A DNA stretch of 23,647 nucleotides from JAWXUT01 sp044426075 (GTDB lineage: Bacteria > Bacillota > Clostridia > Christensenellales > DTU072): the NCBI GenBank assembly GCA_044426075.1, contig JAWXUT010000015.1:1-23647 (forward strand). The letters run 5' to 3'. Below, one piece after another: positions 1 through 9,533 of the stretch; within the stretch, counting starts at the first letter, position 1; every line of letters starts with the position of its first letter. The notes under the pieces were generated by a model. It ran no database searches and had not been told where the DNA came from. It worked only from the letters and a program-made list of their open reading frames with translations. The position numbers and the translations under genes were made by a program.

Positions 1-3000
1 GTGCGGAACCAGTGTATACAAGCGTGCTTGTTGATTCAACCATTGTAATGCTTGCAATTGCTTTATTTATTGTAATAGAAACATATATTCCGGTTAGTGT
101 TGCAAAGTTTGTAGAGTTGGTTGGAATAAATTGCAATTCAACTGTTTGGGTACCCGCATTGTACTTTGTGGTGGTATCAACAAATGAGAATGTACCTTTA
201 ACTTCCTCTGCACTAGTGCCATAAACCACTAATCCGTCAGTAATTGTGCTGTCACTTAATGTTTGGCCATAAGTGATAGCTGAAATCGTTGGTGCACTTT
301 GTAGTGTTACGGTTGTTTGTGATATTGTCAATGTACTTTGCGCACTACCATAGTAATCGCTGTGTATAATTGTAACTTTTACTGTATATACACCCGCATT
401 TTGTGGAACCGTAGTTGTAGTGTTGTTTGTTTCAGTATTTGTATATGTGATAATATAGTTGCTGGTTGAAATATTACTTGATACTTGTGGGATTATCTCA
501 ATAGTAGAACCATAAGTATAGTTGTATGAAGCTGATATTACAATTTCTAATTCAGATTGCAAAATTATAAAATCGCATGTATAACTTGAACTGTAATAAT
601 TATTGCTTTGGTCAATTGAAACTACAACTTTATATTCACCCGCATTTTGAGGTTGTGTTGTGCCATAGCTAACTGACTTATCATAACTATAATAGGTAAA
701 TATAAATTCATTTATAGCTACATCGTAACCGGTGCTTGCTGTAATAGTTGTTGAATAATCGCCATAGTCTTTTACATTGTTTACAACTGAGATTGCGTCG
801 CTTATATCTAATTTTTCAATTGTATAAGTAAACTCCGCGCTTCCGCCATATAACATACTGTCAATGTATGTAACCTTTCCGTCTACAACCTCATAGTTTT
901 TGATGCTAACAACAACGGTGTATGTGCCACATTCAATCATTGAATCTACCTCTACGCCGTTTTGATATATTGTAAAGATTAAATCGTCATTATCTATTGT
1001 ATAGTCTGTGCCCGAAACGGTTATGCTAAAGTCTTCTGCTTTAATATCTTCTCCGTCATATTCTTTGCTTGTTTTGCCAATTGCAAATGAACTGCTGTCA
1101 ACTTCATCTAGCACCTTTACATAAATTCCAATTTCAACTGTTTCATAATACATACTTGTGTATGTAGCTGTTACATAAACTGAATCGCCCGCTGCCAATA
1201 CACCTGTTGTTGTTGTTGAAATTGTGCAAGTTAAGCCAGAAACCAACCAAGTAATGCTAGCATCTGTTAAAACAATGTGCCAGAAATCAATGGCTATTGT
1301 TGCGTCATATATGCTACCACCAGAATATGCAGTTGCTACAACAGAATTAATATCATATGATAATGTTGCCTTCTCAATATAAACAACAACTGTGCCAGTT
1401 GCAATGTTATATTCATCGCTATTTTCTGGTGTAAAGATATATGAAACATAGTGTGAACCAGCTGTAAGTACTGCGTCTGGTGTTACCCACTCAATTGTAC
1501 CTACGCCGCTAATTGATTCATCACAAGTAATTGTAAATGTGCTTAATGGTTGACCATAATAAACCGTTTCTGCGCTAGTAGTTTGAATATTTGTTACAGT
1601 TGATGGTGTGCCTTCTACAAATACTGTTGTTTCAAACAAAGCTATGTTGTGGTTTGATGTGTCATTTGGTGTAAATCTCATAAGTACAGTTTGATAGTTT
1701 GCACTAGTATATATTGTACTTGGATAAACAAGACTAAATGTTCCGCTTACAGTTGTTTCTGTTTGACCAGTAGTAAGTGCGATATATGCATATCCGTCGG
1801 AGCCAATGTCATCACTTGACAATGAGTCGCCAATTCCGATGCTACTTAGGGTTGGTGCAACAATAGTTAAGTTTGCTTTGCCGATAACTAGCTCTATGTC
1901 ATCAATTGTACCCGTATAGTTGCTGTCATTTACAGTTGCAGAAATTGTATATGTACCCGCATTTGTAACTGCAGAAGTTGTACCGTTATAATACACAATT
2001 ACACTAATTGTGCCATAACCCGCCGCCACAACATCGTTATCTGCAATGTAGCCAGTTACAACTATTTGATATCCAGTGTAAGTACGGCTTAGCTGTGACT
2101 CGTCAATTGTAATATATTCTGAAATATCATTTTTATCTATTTTTAGTGTTGCATATGCTTCAGTGACTCCGTCTGCTGAAAGTATTGTTGCAACATTGAA
2201 GTTATCTGTATCTGCTGGTAGATATGCTACATTTACAATGTGTGTGCCAACCAACAGTGTTGCTAAATACTCACTTGTTTCGTTAATATACCAAGTGCCA
2301 TCCAGCTCTTTTCCGTCAAATACAACTTGACCACCGTCATAGAACTCTACTTCTGTCAAATTGATTGTACCATATGAAATTGTACTTTTGATTGCTGGTG
2401 TCATTAGAATAGTTGGGGTTGCTTTATCTACAAACATCTTACCTTCTACATATCCTATATAGTTACTATTGCTAACTTCTAACTTAATTTCATAATATCC
2501 CGCGTTTATAGGCGCGCCAACTGAATATTCTGTTTCGCCCTCTAATCTGCTGTAAATTGTTATATCTACTGCAAGTGAGGAAGAGTAACTTATGTTAGAT
2601 AACCCATATCCGGTGTAAACCTCTTGAATATAACCGTCAATTGTATTTTCGTCAATAACAATTGTAGTAACCGCTTTGTTTATATACATTGTATAGTTAT
2701 TGCCCTCTGCATCCATAACATAGTCTGCAGTAATACCATTATATGATACCCTAATTACAACTGCATATACACCCGCGTTTGCTGGAATAATTGCTGATAG
2801 TTCTGCAGAATCAAGTTGTGGATAAGCTGTAACACCCGTCCAGTTTGTGCCTACTACACTATCATCATATAAAGCAACCAACTCATCACTTGCGCCGTCT
2901 ATACTATAATACATTGTATAAACAACACCGTCAACTTCAAATGTTGCAGTTGCGCCCGCGTTGCCTATAGCGCTATATGTTTGTGTTAGTCCAGATAACG

Positions 3001-6000
3001 CCGTAATACTTGGTGCTTCTGGCACAATGTAAAGATTTGCTATTTTGCTTGCATAGTAATTATCACCTTCAGCGGCTATAATTGCTGTGTATTTGCCTAC
3101 CTCTGTTGGGTCTGTTACTGTATTGCCCAAATAATCTAAATAGGTTACAGTGTAGCTTAACACAAGGTTTTTATCTTTTTCAATAGAAATAGTTATTTCT
3201 GGATCAAATACTTTAATTAGTCCGTCATATGTATAAACTTGTTCGATGTCGGAAATAGTTGCTTCTGCCTTGTTTATGATTAGTGTTGTATAAAGTGAAC
3301 CTTGATAATAATCTTCACTTACAACAATTTCAACAGAATATCTTCCAGCGTCTGTAGCAGCACTTGATTCAACGTCATTGCTATCGGTGTAAATGATTAT
3401 AAAGTTTACAAGCGTTTCTCCGTCTAGCATATAACCAGTTGCACTAATTGATGTTGCATTGCCGTTGTATGTTTGGGTTAAGGTATCCTCATCCACTTCT
3501 ATTGCAACTATTGCTTGTTGAACAGAAATTGTATATTCATAATAGAATGTTTCATAGCAATCTTCATATACAACAGATGAGTCTGGTGACGCTAGAAGTG
3601 ATGTAAACATCAATGTAAAGGTTATATTTCCAACTGCATTTATTTTTGTTGTATCTTCAATATATGATTTTGAGTCTTCATCCCATATAACAAAAGCATA
3701 TGTACCCGCAAAGGTAAGGCTCTCGTTTTCGGTATTTTTAACCCACAATGAACCATTGTTTACCAACACAATATCGTTAACATATGTACCATAATAAATA
3801 ATGGTGCTTGTATTGATGTTGCCCGAAACAGCTACCGTACCCTTTACAACTTCAAATGTAATTGTTGCACTGCCTTCATAATTGCCGGCATTTATTTCAG
3901 CCTTAACCGTATAAGTGCCTACTGGTGTTGATGAATTAATTGTAATCTCATTTTGACCAGAATAATATGTTAATATAACATCTAGAATTATAGTAACACC
4001 GTCATTTATGATTGTTACTGTTGGTGTTTCATTTGCATAGATTGAACCATATGCATATTCAATATAATCTTTATCGTCATCAGTATTAAACACAACTTCA
4101 ACAGTTTTCTTGTTGACAACTAAGTTAAGTGATACTGTTGATATATCCCTATAATAATACGAGAAGTCACCAGCTGTCACAAATTTATATTTTAAACTGT
4201 TGTTATCGCCAACATTATATACATCAGATGCGTCGCCTTGATAATATAGTACATACATAATTGCACCACTACTATCTAACCCGAGGATAACAGTTTTACC
4301 AGTAAACATTGATGCTGTAAAATTAAGGCTTTTTCCGTTGTAGTCGGTTGCGCCAAGTAAAAGTGCATCCATTGCAGTATCTGTACCATAGGTGTAAACC
4401 ACATTACTTGCTACCCAGCCACCTTCTGTGCTAAAGCCCTTTAAGTCTATTTCTGTTAAATCAGCAATTGTATCGCCATAAGTCAACTCTTCTAATTCTA
4501 AATCGCTGAAGTCGGCGGTTGCTCTTGCCACATAAATGTATACTGTTGAATACACTATGTTGAAGTTTGTATCTTGAACAAATTCACCGTTTACATAAGA
4601 ACCAGTCATCCAATATATTTTAATTGTATAATAAATTACTGTGCCATAATCGTTGTAGTTAACATCAAAATAATTTGGATTGTCAAATGTTATGCCATTT
4701 TCGTCTTGATATGATTCTTCATCTTGCAAGTAGAACATACCATCTAATTGTTGTGCAATGCCATATTTGTCGGTGTAAGTTGCAATAGCGTTAGTTGTTA
4801 ACATAATGTCGTCTTGAATATCTGCTATTGTTTGACCATACTCAAGGTTACCAACGGTTGAGTCACTTGTAGTTTCTACAATAGTGCCATCTAAGTTGTA
4901 AACGGCATATTGGCTATCAAGTGTTGGATACATAACAACCATATTGCTACCGCTAGAAGAGTTCGCCCTACTAACTTCAACAACAACATAAATGCTTCCT
5001 TGGTTATTTTGATTGTCAATTATTACTTGCAACACATATGTGCCCGCGTTAAGAGCATACAATTCAGACTCGCCAAACTGATCGGAGTAGCTGGGATCCG
5101 ATGTTGCATTGCCGTCATAGTCAAGCACCATAAGTGACTCATATACATATGTAGGATAAAGTTGCTCCGTTTCTCCCGTTGCAGATAAATATGTTGCAGT
5201 CAAACTTGGAATATAAATATATCCATACACATACACATACTTTTCTGTATAATATGTACCGTCATACAATGTTGATGCCATTGTTGTTGTGCTTGAACTG
5301 TTGGTTACAATTGTAACATCACGTTTATCAATAATCATTACTGCATATTGATATGCTGTTGTAGAGTTGTTGAAGCAATAATTGCCTTTTTCAACATCTG
5401 GAATATATCTAACTTGATATGTACCCGCGTTTGTTGGAGCAGAAGTTGACCAAGTTGAGCCGTCAGAGCTATACTCAATTATAAATGTTGCGTCTTCAAT
5501 ACCAGTCACAACGCTTACGCCTTTCTCATTACCGTCATATTCAATGCCCGAAATGGTTTCAGATCCGCTTACATCCGTGCTTCCGTATAAAGTCGCGTCT
5601 GTAATAGTTTGATGCGTGATTACAACAGTTGTTTCAAAACTTACTGAATTGTAGTTGCTAGCTTCTGGCGCACTCGCTTTTAAAGTGTATCCGCCTTCAT
5701 CACTATAATCAAAGTAGTTTGAGAAAAATGACCAGTTGTTAGCGATATCATCAACACTAGCAGCGCTTACATCTATTGGATAGAACGTAACTGTAACTGC
5801 AAGTGCGGAGTTAACATCAGGTAGAGTATAGTTTGCATCACTAGTTGCTGGACTAGTTATTACATATTTACCATAAACGCCGTAATATGTAGGGAAATAT
5901 AGATCGTCATCATATGAAATTGATGATGTAATTACACTTCCGCTTGTGTCTGTTGAAGTAAATGTTACGCTTGCAAGTGATGTGCCATATACTATTGAAG

Positions 6001-9000
6001 ATGAACTTAGCCCTACAATAGTTGGCGTAGCAGTTTGAATTGTGAAAACACCAGAAGTTACACCATAGTATTCTGAGTGGTTTTCTGCCATTTCAATTCT
6101 ATAAATATACGTGCCCGCCGCCGTAAATCCTTGCGATGTACCCGCACTATTAGCGTAATTTTCGCCTAAAATATAAGCTTGAATAATGTATTCGCCCGCA
6201 GTATTTGTAGTATAGCTTGCAACAACATAGGTGCTGTCACCAATTACAAAGCTATCACTTAAATAATAATTGTTATTATACAAATAAAATACGTCGCTAA
6301 TTGTAGAATAGGTTGTGTTGCCAATTGTTACATTGGCTGCGGCATCAGTTCTGTTGCTTACTACAATATCAATAATTTCATAATAGGTTATTTTGTATGA
6401 AGTTAAATCGTTGTCGGAAATTGTTGTTCCGTTAAATTTTGTTTTGATATCACTTAGTGAAAAACCATATTCTGTACCAGTAAAGTAAACGCTTGATAGG
6501 TTGTTAACTGAAATATCAACAATTTCTCTGAAGTTTAATTTTATTGTTGCCGCAGTAACAGAATCACTTGATGAAGCGGAGCTGCTACCCATTTCAAACA
6601 TAGTAAACACATATAGCACATAGCCTTGGGTAATTCCGTCTTCAACATCTGTGTACATTGTCCAGCTGGTAACCGCACTTCCGTTTTGATTTACATAATT
6701 TTTAAGATAATAGTCACTGGCTTGTGTGGCATCCATAAGAACTGCTACTGTAACATATTCGCCACGTTTAGCTGTTGAATATGTGGTCGTTAAACCAGAT
6801 GAGGCAGCAACTTGTGCTGGGCTTAAATTAAACGCATATGTACCAGTACTTGCGTTATAAGTGTGATAGGTTGAGCCAGAAAAAACATAAAATCTTGTAG
6901 TGTATGTTTTATAGTCTTTATTTGTACCAGAAACTGTTTCGGAACCATTGTAATAAAGTAAAGATACTGAATACTTAGTTGCATCAACATAAACACCTTG
7001 GTCATTTTCTGCACTACTATATAAATATTGTGTGGAAACATTACCCGCTGTATCTACTGCTACCAATAACAATGAAGATTCACCAACTGAAAACGAGCAC
7101 GTGCCTACTGTACGCACCCACTTGTTTGTAGTATAATTAAAGTCCCAAGATATTATGCTCTGCATAGCTGCCGTAACATCGGATCCTAAAACTGTATACT
7201 TTAAAGTTGTATCCGTCGAGAAATCGTAGTCATCTAATTTTGTATTAAAGTAATCATAACTTGCACCCGCTGGCAAAACAAATGCATATAAATTTACCGC
7301 AGAATAGCTATAATTAGAATAATCTGTTATGCTTGTTATATCCCCTGCAGAAAGAGATACATCGTTTGTTGAGGTATACCATAGTCCATCTTCTATATAT
7401 GCGCCCAAACCGCTATCTGTATCTAATTTAGCGGCGCTTGCTGCTGTATAGTCAACTTTAAGTGCAATTGTAGTATTAATTTGTTGTGAAATTGTGCCAC
7501 TAGCACTATAGCCTGTGTAAACTTCTGGAGTGATATATATAGTTGTCGCATTAAATGCTGTGCTTAGTACAGTAAAAGTTGCATAGTATACATATGTAAT
7601 TGAATCCACTTCAGTTACGGCTTCATACGCAATCTTTTCATCTAATAGTGTTCCAACTAATACACGTTCTTCTGTAGTTCCTGTCTTTTCAAATGTACCA
7701 TCATCTTGCTCTTCCCACACATCTGTAGAAATAGTTTCATATTCATATTTGTAGTATTTATATGTACCAGATGTTACTTGTATCATATATGTTGGATCTT
7801 CAGCTCTGGTTTCGGTATTCTCATCGTATACATAAAATTTTGAAACTGAACTTGAAGAGATTTGACTGTATATATTTGTAACATCTTCCTCAACTTGCTC
7901 TCCGTCGTCATCAATATATGTTACATAGGCATTGCCGTCACTGGTATAAGTGTATGTGCAATTATATGTTGTTTTTTCAGTTGTTGTTACTTCCGTTTCA
8001 GCATTTGTAGTTGTAATAGTTTTTTCGCATGTGCCCTTTCTAGTGTAAATAATAACAGTTTTGCTACTAGAAGTATCAACCGTATATTCATATTCATTAC
8101 CAGAATAATCAGTGTAGCTACTGCCTGAACTTACAAAAGAATATGTTGTAGCTGCGCCATCTTCGCCATCATAAACGTATACAAGATTATTGCCTTCGTT
8201 ATCTTTTACATACGCCGTTGACTCCTCGCCTTTCAAACTTTGTTCTACACACGTTAAATAGCTTTGACCGTCTGCCCCATTAATCAAACTACTGTAATTT
8301 GTCCAAGAAATACCTATCCAATCTGTGTTAAACACTGCATCAAAATAATCTGGGAATGCATAACTGAAGGCATCCAATGTTGCGTAACCAGACATTTTAA
8401 TAGTGTCACCTGGCTTTACATATAAAGATGTAATTAGCGCATTATATTGTGTTGTATAGCTAAGATCTAGTGTATCTTCATCACGATCATCACCGCTAAC
8501 AGTACAAGAAACCGTGCTTTGACTTAAATTTACGCCCACCAATTCAACAGACATATCTACACTAACATTTGAAACCTGAACTATAGAATTAGTAGATGTT
8601 ATGCGAATTTCAAAATAATTTTCTCCGTCATCTCCATCATCGTAAGCAGAAATGTTTGCAATGCTCAAGCCCACATAACTATTTGAGCCTTGTTTATTAA
8701 TTGTTTCATTTACCACTGTTGCATTATTTTTATAAGTAGAATCCGTTTCGCTACTCTCATTGCTCCATATAACTTCAACAGATAAAGTTGTAGTTTCACT
8801 GCCATAATTATATACATCAAAACTTAGCGAGAATGAAACATTCATATCGCTATCAAGCATTGCTTGACCTACAGCATCTGTTCTGCTGTCCGAATCTTCT
8901 TCATCATCTGCTAAAAGCTCATCTAAATAAATCTTTGTTGCAACTGTACCATTTGAAAATTGCAACGTATCGGCTGACATTATAAACGAATCAGACTTTT

Positions 9001-9271
9001 CAATATACATATCTTCACCATAATTATAGGCAGAACTACCTGAAATAGTGAGACCCTCTTGCGAAGCTGTGCTTACTGAGTTCGCCCCGAACTGCAACCC
9101 CCCGCCAGAAGACAACATTGTTCCTTCTGAAGACACATCAACATAAGTCGTTTCTTCTGCCGAAGCAAATGAAAAAGAGAATGTAGCAGCAACTGAAAAG
9201 CAAGCAAATATTATCGCAAAAATAATAAGAAAACTTACAAATTTAATCAGTTTGTTTTTTGAAATTACCAT
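1..9271 (-). CDS. Giant secreted MBG-repeat surface protein (N-terminal 3090 codons; C-terminus beyond left edge)
   Basis: The reading frame starts at the ATG at 9271 and stays open to the left edge. I checked the frame near 9200, 7862, 6002, 3002 and 2, and it is the same throughout. Residues 1-38 form a typical signal peptide: Lys-rich start, a hydrophobic stretch (FLIIFAIIFACFSVAA) and an ASA|EE cleavage site. Residues about 40-1000 are non-repetitive, beta-rich and acidic, with an Ig-like patch (DTAGNVSTQYLY) near 7060. From about residue 1010 onward come many modules with the motif (N/T)AGxYxV, a following Y or NY turn and an ending like INKA or VDKA. This is the pattern of MBG/YGX-type domains found in bacterial surface adhesins. 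The protein is very rich in Ser, Thr, Tyr, Val and Asp and poor in Lys and Arg. By family it should be exported and wall- or membrane-bound, perhaps an adhesin; this is inference, because the anchor lies outside the window. It is preceded by GGAGGT eight bases before the ATG. Confidence 0.88.
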   Translation of the reverse strand, partial: MVISKNKLIKFVSFLIIFAIIFACFSVAATFSFSFASAEETTYVDVSSEGTMLSSGGGLQFGANSVSTASQEGLTISGSSAYNYGEDMYIEKSDSFIMSADTLQFSNGTVATKIYLDELLADDEEDSDSRTDAVGQAMLDSDMNVSFSLSFDVYNYGSETTTLSVEVIWSNESSETDSTYKNNATVVNETINKQGSNSYVGLSIANISAYDDGDDGENYFEIRITSTNSIVQVSNVSVDMSVELVGVNLSQSTVSCTVSGDDRDEDTLDLSYTTQYNALITSLYVKPGDTIKMSGYATLDAFSYAFPDYFDAVFNTDWIGISWTNYSSLINGADGQSYLTCVEQSLKGEESTAYVKDNEGNNLVYVYDGEDGAATTYSFVSSGSSYTDYSGNEYEYTVDTSSSKTVIIYTRKGTCEKTITTTNAETEVTTTEKTTYNCTYTYTSDGNAYVTYIDDDGEQVEEDVTNIYSQISSSSVSKFYVYDENTETRAEDPTYMIQVTSGTYKYYKYEYETISTDVWEEQDDGTFEKTGTTEERVLVGTLLDEKIAYEAVTEVDSITYVYYATFTVLSTAFNATTIYITPEVYTGYSASGTISQQINTTIALKVDYTAASAAKLDTDSGLGAYIEDGLWYTSTNDVSLSAGDITSITDYSNYSYSAVNLYAFVLPAGASYDYFNTKLDDYDFSTDTTLKYTVLGSDVTAAMQSIISWDFNYTTNKWVRTVGTCSFSVGESSLLLVAVDTAGNVSTQYLYSSAENDQGVYVDATKYSVSLLYYNGSETVSGTNKDYKTYTTRFYVFSGSTYHTYNASTGTYAFNLSPAQVAASSGLTTTYSTAKRGEYVTVAVLMDATQASDYYLKNYVNQNGSAVTSWTMYTDVEDGITQGYVLYVFTMFEMGSSSASSSDSVTAATIKLNFREIVDISVNNLSSVYFTGTEYGFSLSDIKTKFNGTTISDNDLTSYKITYYEIIDIVVSNRTDAAANVTIGNTTYSTISDVFYLYNNNYYLSDSFVIGDSTYVVASYTTNTAGEYIIQAYILGENYANSAGTSQGFTAAGTYIYRIEMAENHSEYYGVTSGVFTIQTATPTIVGLSSSSIVYGTSLASVTFTSTDTSGSVITSSISYDDDLYFPTYYGVYGKYVITSPATSDANYTLPDVNSALAVTVTFYPIDVSAASVDDIANNWSFFSNYFDYSDEGGYTLKASAPEASNYNSVSFETTVVITHQTITDATLYGSTDVSGSETISGIEYDGNEKGVSVVTGIEDATFIIEYSSDGSTWSTSAPTNAGTYQVRYIPDVEKGNYCFNNSTTAYQYAVMIIDKRDVTIVTNSSSTTTMASTLYDGTYYTEKYVYVYGYIYIPSLTATYLSATGETEQLYPTYVYESLMVLDYDGNATSDPSYSDQFGESELYALNAGTYVLQVIIDNQNNQGSIYVVVEVSRANSSSGSNMVVMYPTLDSQYAVYNLDGTIVETTSDSTVGNLEYGQTIADIQDDIMLTTNAIATYTDKYGIAQQLDGMFYLQDEESYQDENGITFDNPNYFDVNYNDYGTVIYYTIKIYWMTGSYVNGEFVQDTNFNIVYSTVYIYVARATADFSDLELEELTYGDTIADLTEIDLKGFSTEGGWVASNVVYTYGTDTAMDALLLGATDYNGKSLNFTASMFTGKTVILGLDSSGAIMYVLYYQGDASDVYNVGDNNSLKYKFVTAGDFSYYYRDISTVSLNLVVNKKTVEVVFNTDDDKDYIEYAYGSIYANETPTVTIINDGVTIILDVILTYYSGQNEITINSSTPVGTYTVKAEINAGNYEGSATITFEVVKGTVAVSGNINTSTIIYYGTYVNDIVLVNNGSLWVKNTENESLTFAGTYAFVIWDEDSKSYIEDTTKINAVGNITFTLMFTSLLASPDSSVVYEDCYETFYYEYTISVQQAIVAIEVDEDTLTQTYNGNATSISATGYMLDGETLVNFIIIYTDSNDVESSAATDAGRYSVEIVVSEDYYQGSLYTTLIINKAEATISDIEQVYTYDGLIKVFDPEITISIEKDKNLVLSYTVTYLDYLGNTVTDPTEVGKYTAIIAAEGDNYYASKIANLYIVPEAPSITALSGLTQTYSAIGNAGATATFEVDGVVYTMYYSIDGASDELVALYDDSVVGTNWTGVTAYPQLDSAELSAIIPANAGVYAVVIRVSYNGITADYVMDAEGNNYTMYINKAVTTIVIDENTIDGYIQEVYTGYGLSNISYSSSLAVDITIYSRLEGETEYSVGAPINAGYYEIKLEVSNSNYIGYVEGKMFVDKATPTILMTPAIKSTISYGTINLTEVEFYDGGQVVFDGKELDGTWYINETSEYLATLLVGTHIVNVAYLPADTDNFNVATILSADGVTEAYATLKIDKNDISEYITIDESQLSRTYTGYQIVVTGYIADNDVVAAGYGTISVIVYYNGTTSAVTNAGTYTISATVNDSNYTGTIDDIELVIGKANLTIVAPTLSSIGIGDSLSSDDIGSDGYAYIALTTGQTETTVSGTFSLVYPSTIYTSANYQTVLMRFTPNDTSNHNIALFETTVFVEGTPSTVTNIQTTSAETVYYGQPLSTFTITCDESISGVGTIEWVTPDAVLTAGSHYVSYIFTPENSDEYNIATGTVVVYIEKATLSYDINSVVATAYSGGSIYDATIAIDFWHIVLTDASITWLVSGLTCTISTTTTGVLAAGDSVYVTATYTSMYYETVEIGIYVKVLDEVDSSSFAIGKTSKEYDGEDIKAEDFSITVSGTDYTIDNDDLIFTIYQNGVEVDSMIECGTYTVVVSIKNYEVVDGKVTYIDSMLYGGSAEFTYTIEKLDISDAISVVNNVKDYGDYSTTITASTGYDVAINEFIFTYYSYDKSVSYGTTQPQNAGEYKVVVSIDQSNNYYSSSYTCDFIILQSELEIVISASYNYTYGSTIEIIPQVSSNISTSNYIITYTNTETNNTTTTVPQNAGVYTVKVTIIHSDYYGSAQSTLTISQTTVTLQSAPTISAITYGQTLSDSTITDGLVVYGTSAEEVKGTFSFVDTTTKYNAGTQTVELQFIPTNSTNFATLTGIYVSITINKAIASITMVESTSTLVYTGSA
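2..6210 (-). repeat. Array of about 18 MBG-like protein modules within the giant gene
   Basis: I counted about 18 copies of an (N/T/D/V)(A/V)G-[TVEYRK]-Y-type motif. On the plus strand they lie near 155, 395, 640, 925, 1455, 1945, 2245, 2500, 2775, 3090, 3335, 3695, 3915, 4190, 5045, 5428, 6118 and 6195. Spacing is usually 240-400 bases (80-130 residues), with wider gaps near 4200-5400 and 5450-6100. Several copies share the codons AAT/AAC-GCG-GGT, seen as acccgcatt or acccgcgtt on the plus strand. The modules are divergent in protein sequence, so this is an old array rather than recent perfect duplication. Copy borders are approximate. Confidence 0.7.
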
Positions 9272-9279
9272 TGGTCAAG

Positions 9280-9285
9280 ACCTCC
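9280..9285 (-). promoter_or_regulatory. Strong Shine-Dalgarno of the giant gene
   Basis: GGAGGT on the minus strand lies 8 bases before the ATG at 9271. This fixes the start just ahead of the signal peptide. Confidence 0.8.
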
Positions 9286-9356
9286 GAAGTATAACTTAGC
9301 ATAATTTAAGTTCATATATTCTATTTGCGCACGCATTTAAAATATAAGACATAAAT

Positions 9357-9385
9357 ATAATATACTAATTATATATATAAGTCAA
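9357..9385 (-). promoter_or_regulatory. Sigma-A-type promoter of the giant surface-protein gene
   Basis: Read on the minus strand, TTGACT (9385-9380) is separated by exactly 17 bases from TATTAT (9362-9357), close to the vegetative consensus. Transcription would begin near 9350, giving a leader of about 80 nt before the ATG at 9271. The spacer is an alternating TA run. No operator was recognised. Confidence 0.65.
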
Positions 9386-9533
9386 TAATAAAAATAAAAT
9401 ATTACTAAACATTTACTTGAGGGAGTGAATATTTTCGCAAAAAACAGACAATTTTAAAAAAGCTTCCAATTTGCAACACGCAAAACATCAAAGAATAAGT
9501 TATATTTTACCCATACCCAAAATATATTAATGT

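Noticed and set aside
12..224. Plus-strand open frame of 70 codons at the left edge
   Set aside because: It lies antisense to the giant surface-protein gene and has no ribosome site; the opposite frame is far longer and has clear domain structure.
4910..5137. Plus-strand open frame of 75 codons
   Set aside because: Antisense shadow inside the giant gene, with no recognisable protein features and no start signals.
1..6210. Repeated plus-strand words such as acccgcatt, considered as a CRISPR array or DNA repeat element
   Set aside because: The words are short, irregularly spaced, and explained as the NAG codons of protein modules in one reading frame.
7862..8128. Plus-strand open frame of 88 codons rich in Cys, Ile and Phe, resembling a small membrane protein
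   Set aside because: The hydrophobicity comes from reading the acidic, Thr-rich segment of the giant protein backwards; no Shine-Dalgarno.
9420..9457. Ten-codon frame from GTG after a GAGGGA sequence
   Set aside because: The purine run touches the GTG with no spacing, the peptide is very short, and nothing suggests conservation.
9386..9533. A standard promoter for the 9534 gene in the AT-rich upstream region
   Set aside because: TTGCAA at 9471 has no -10 box at 16-18 bases; several weak AT boxes occur but none is convincing apart from the TATATT noted at the start.
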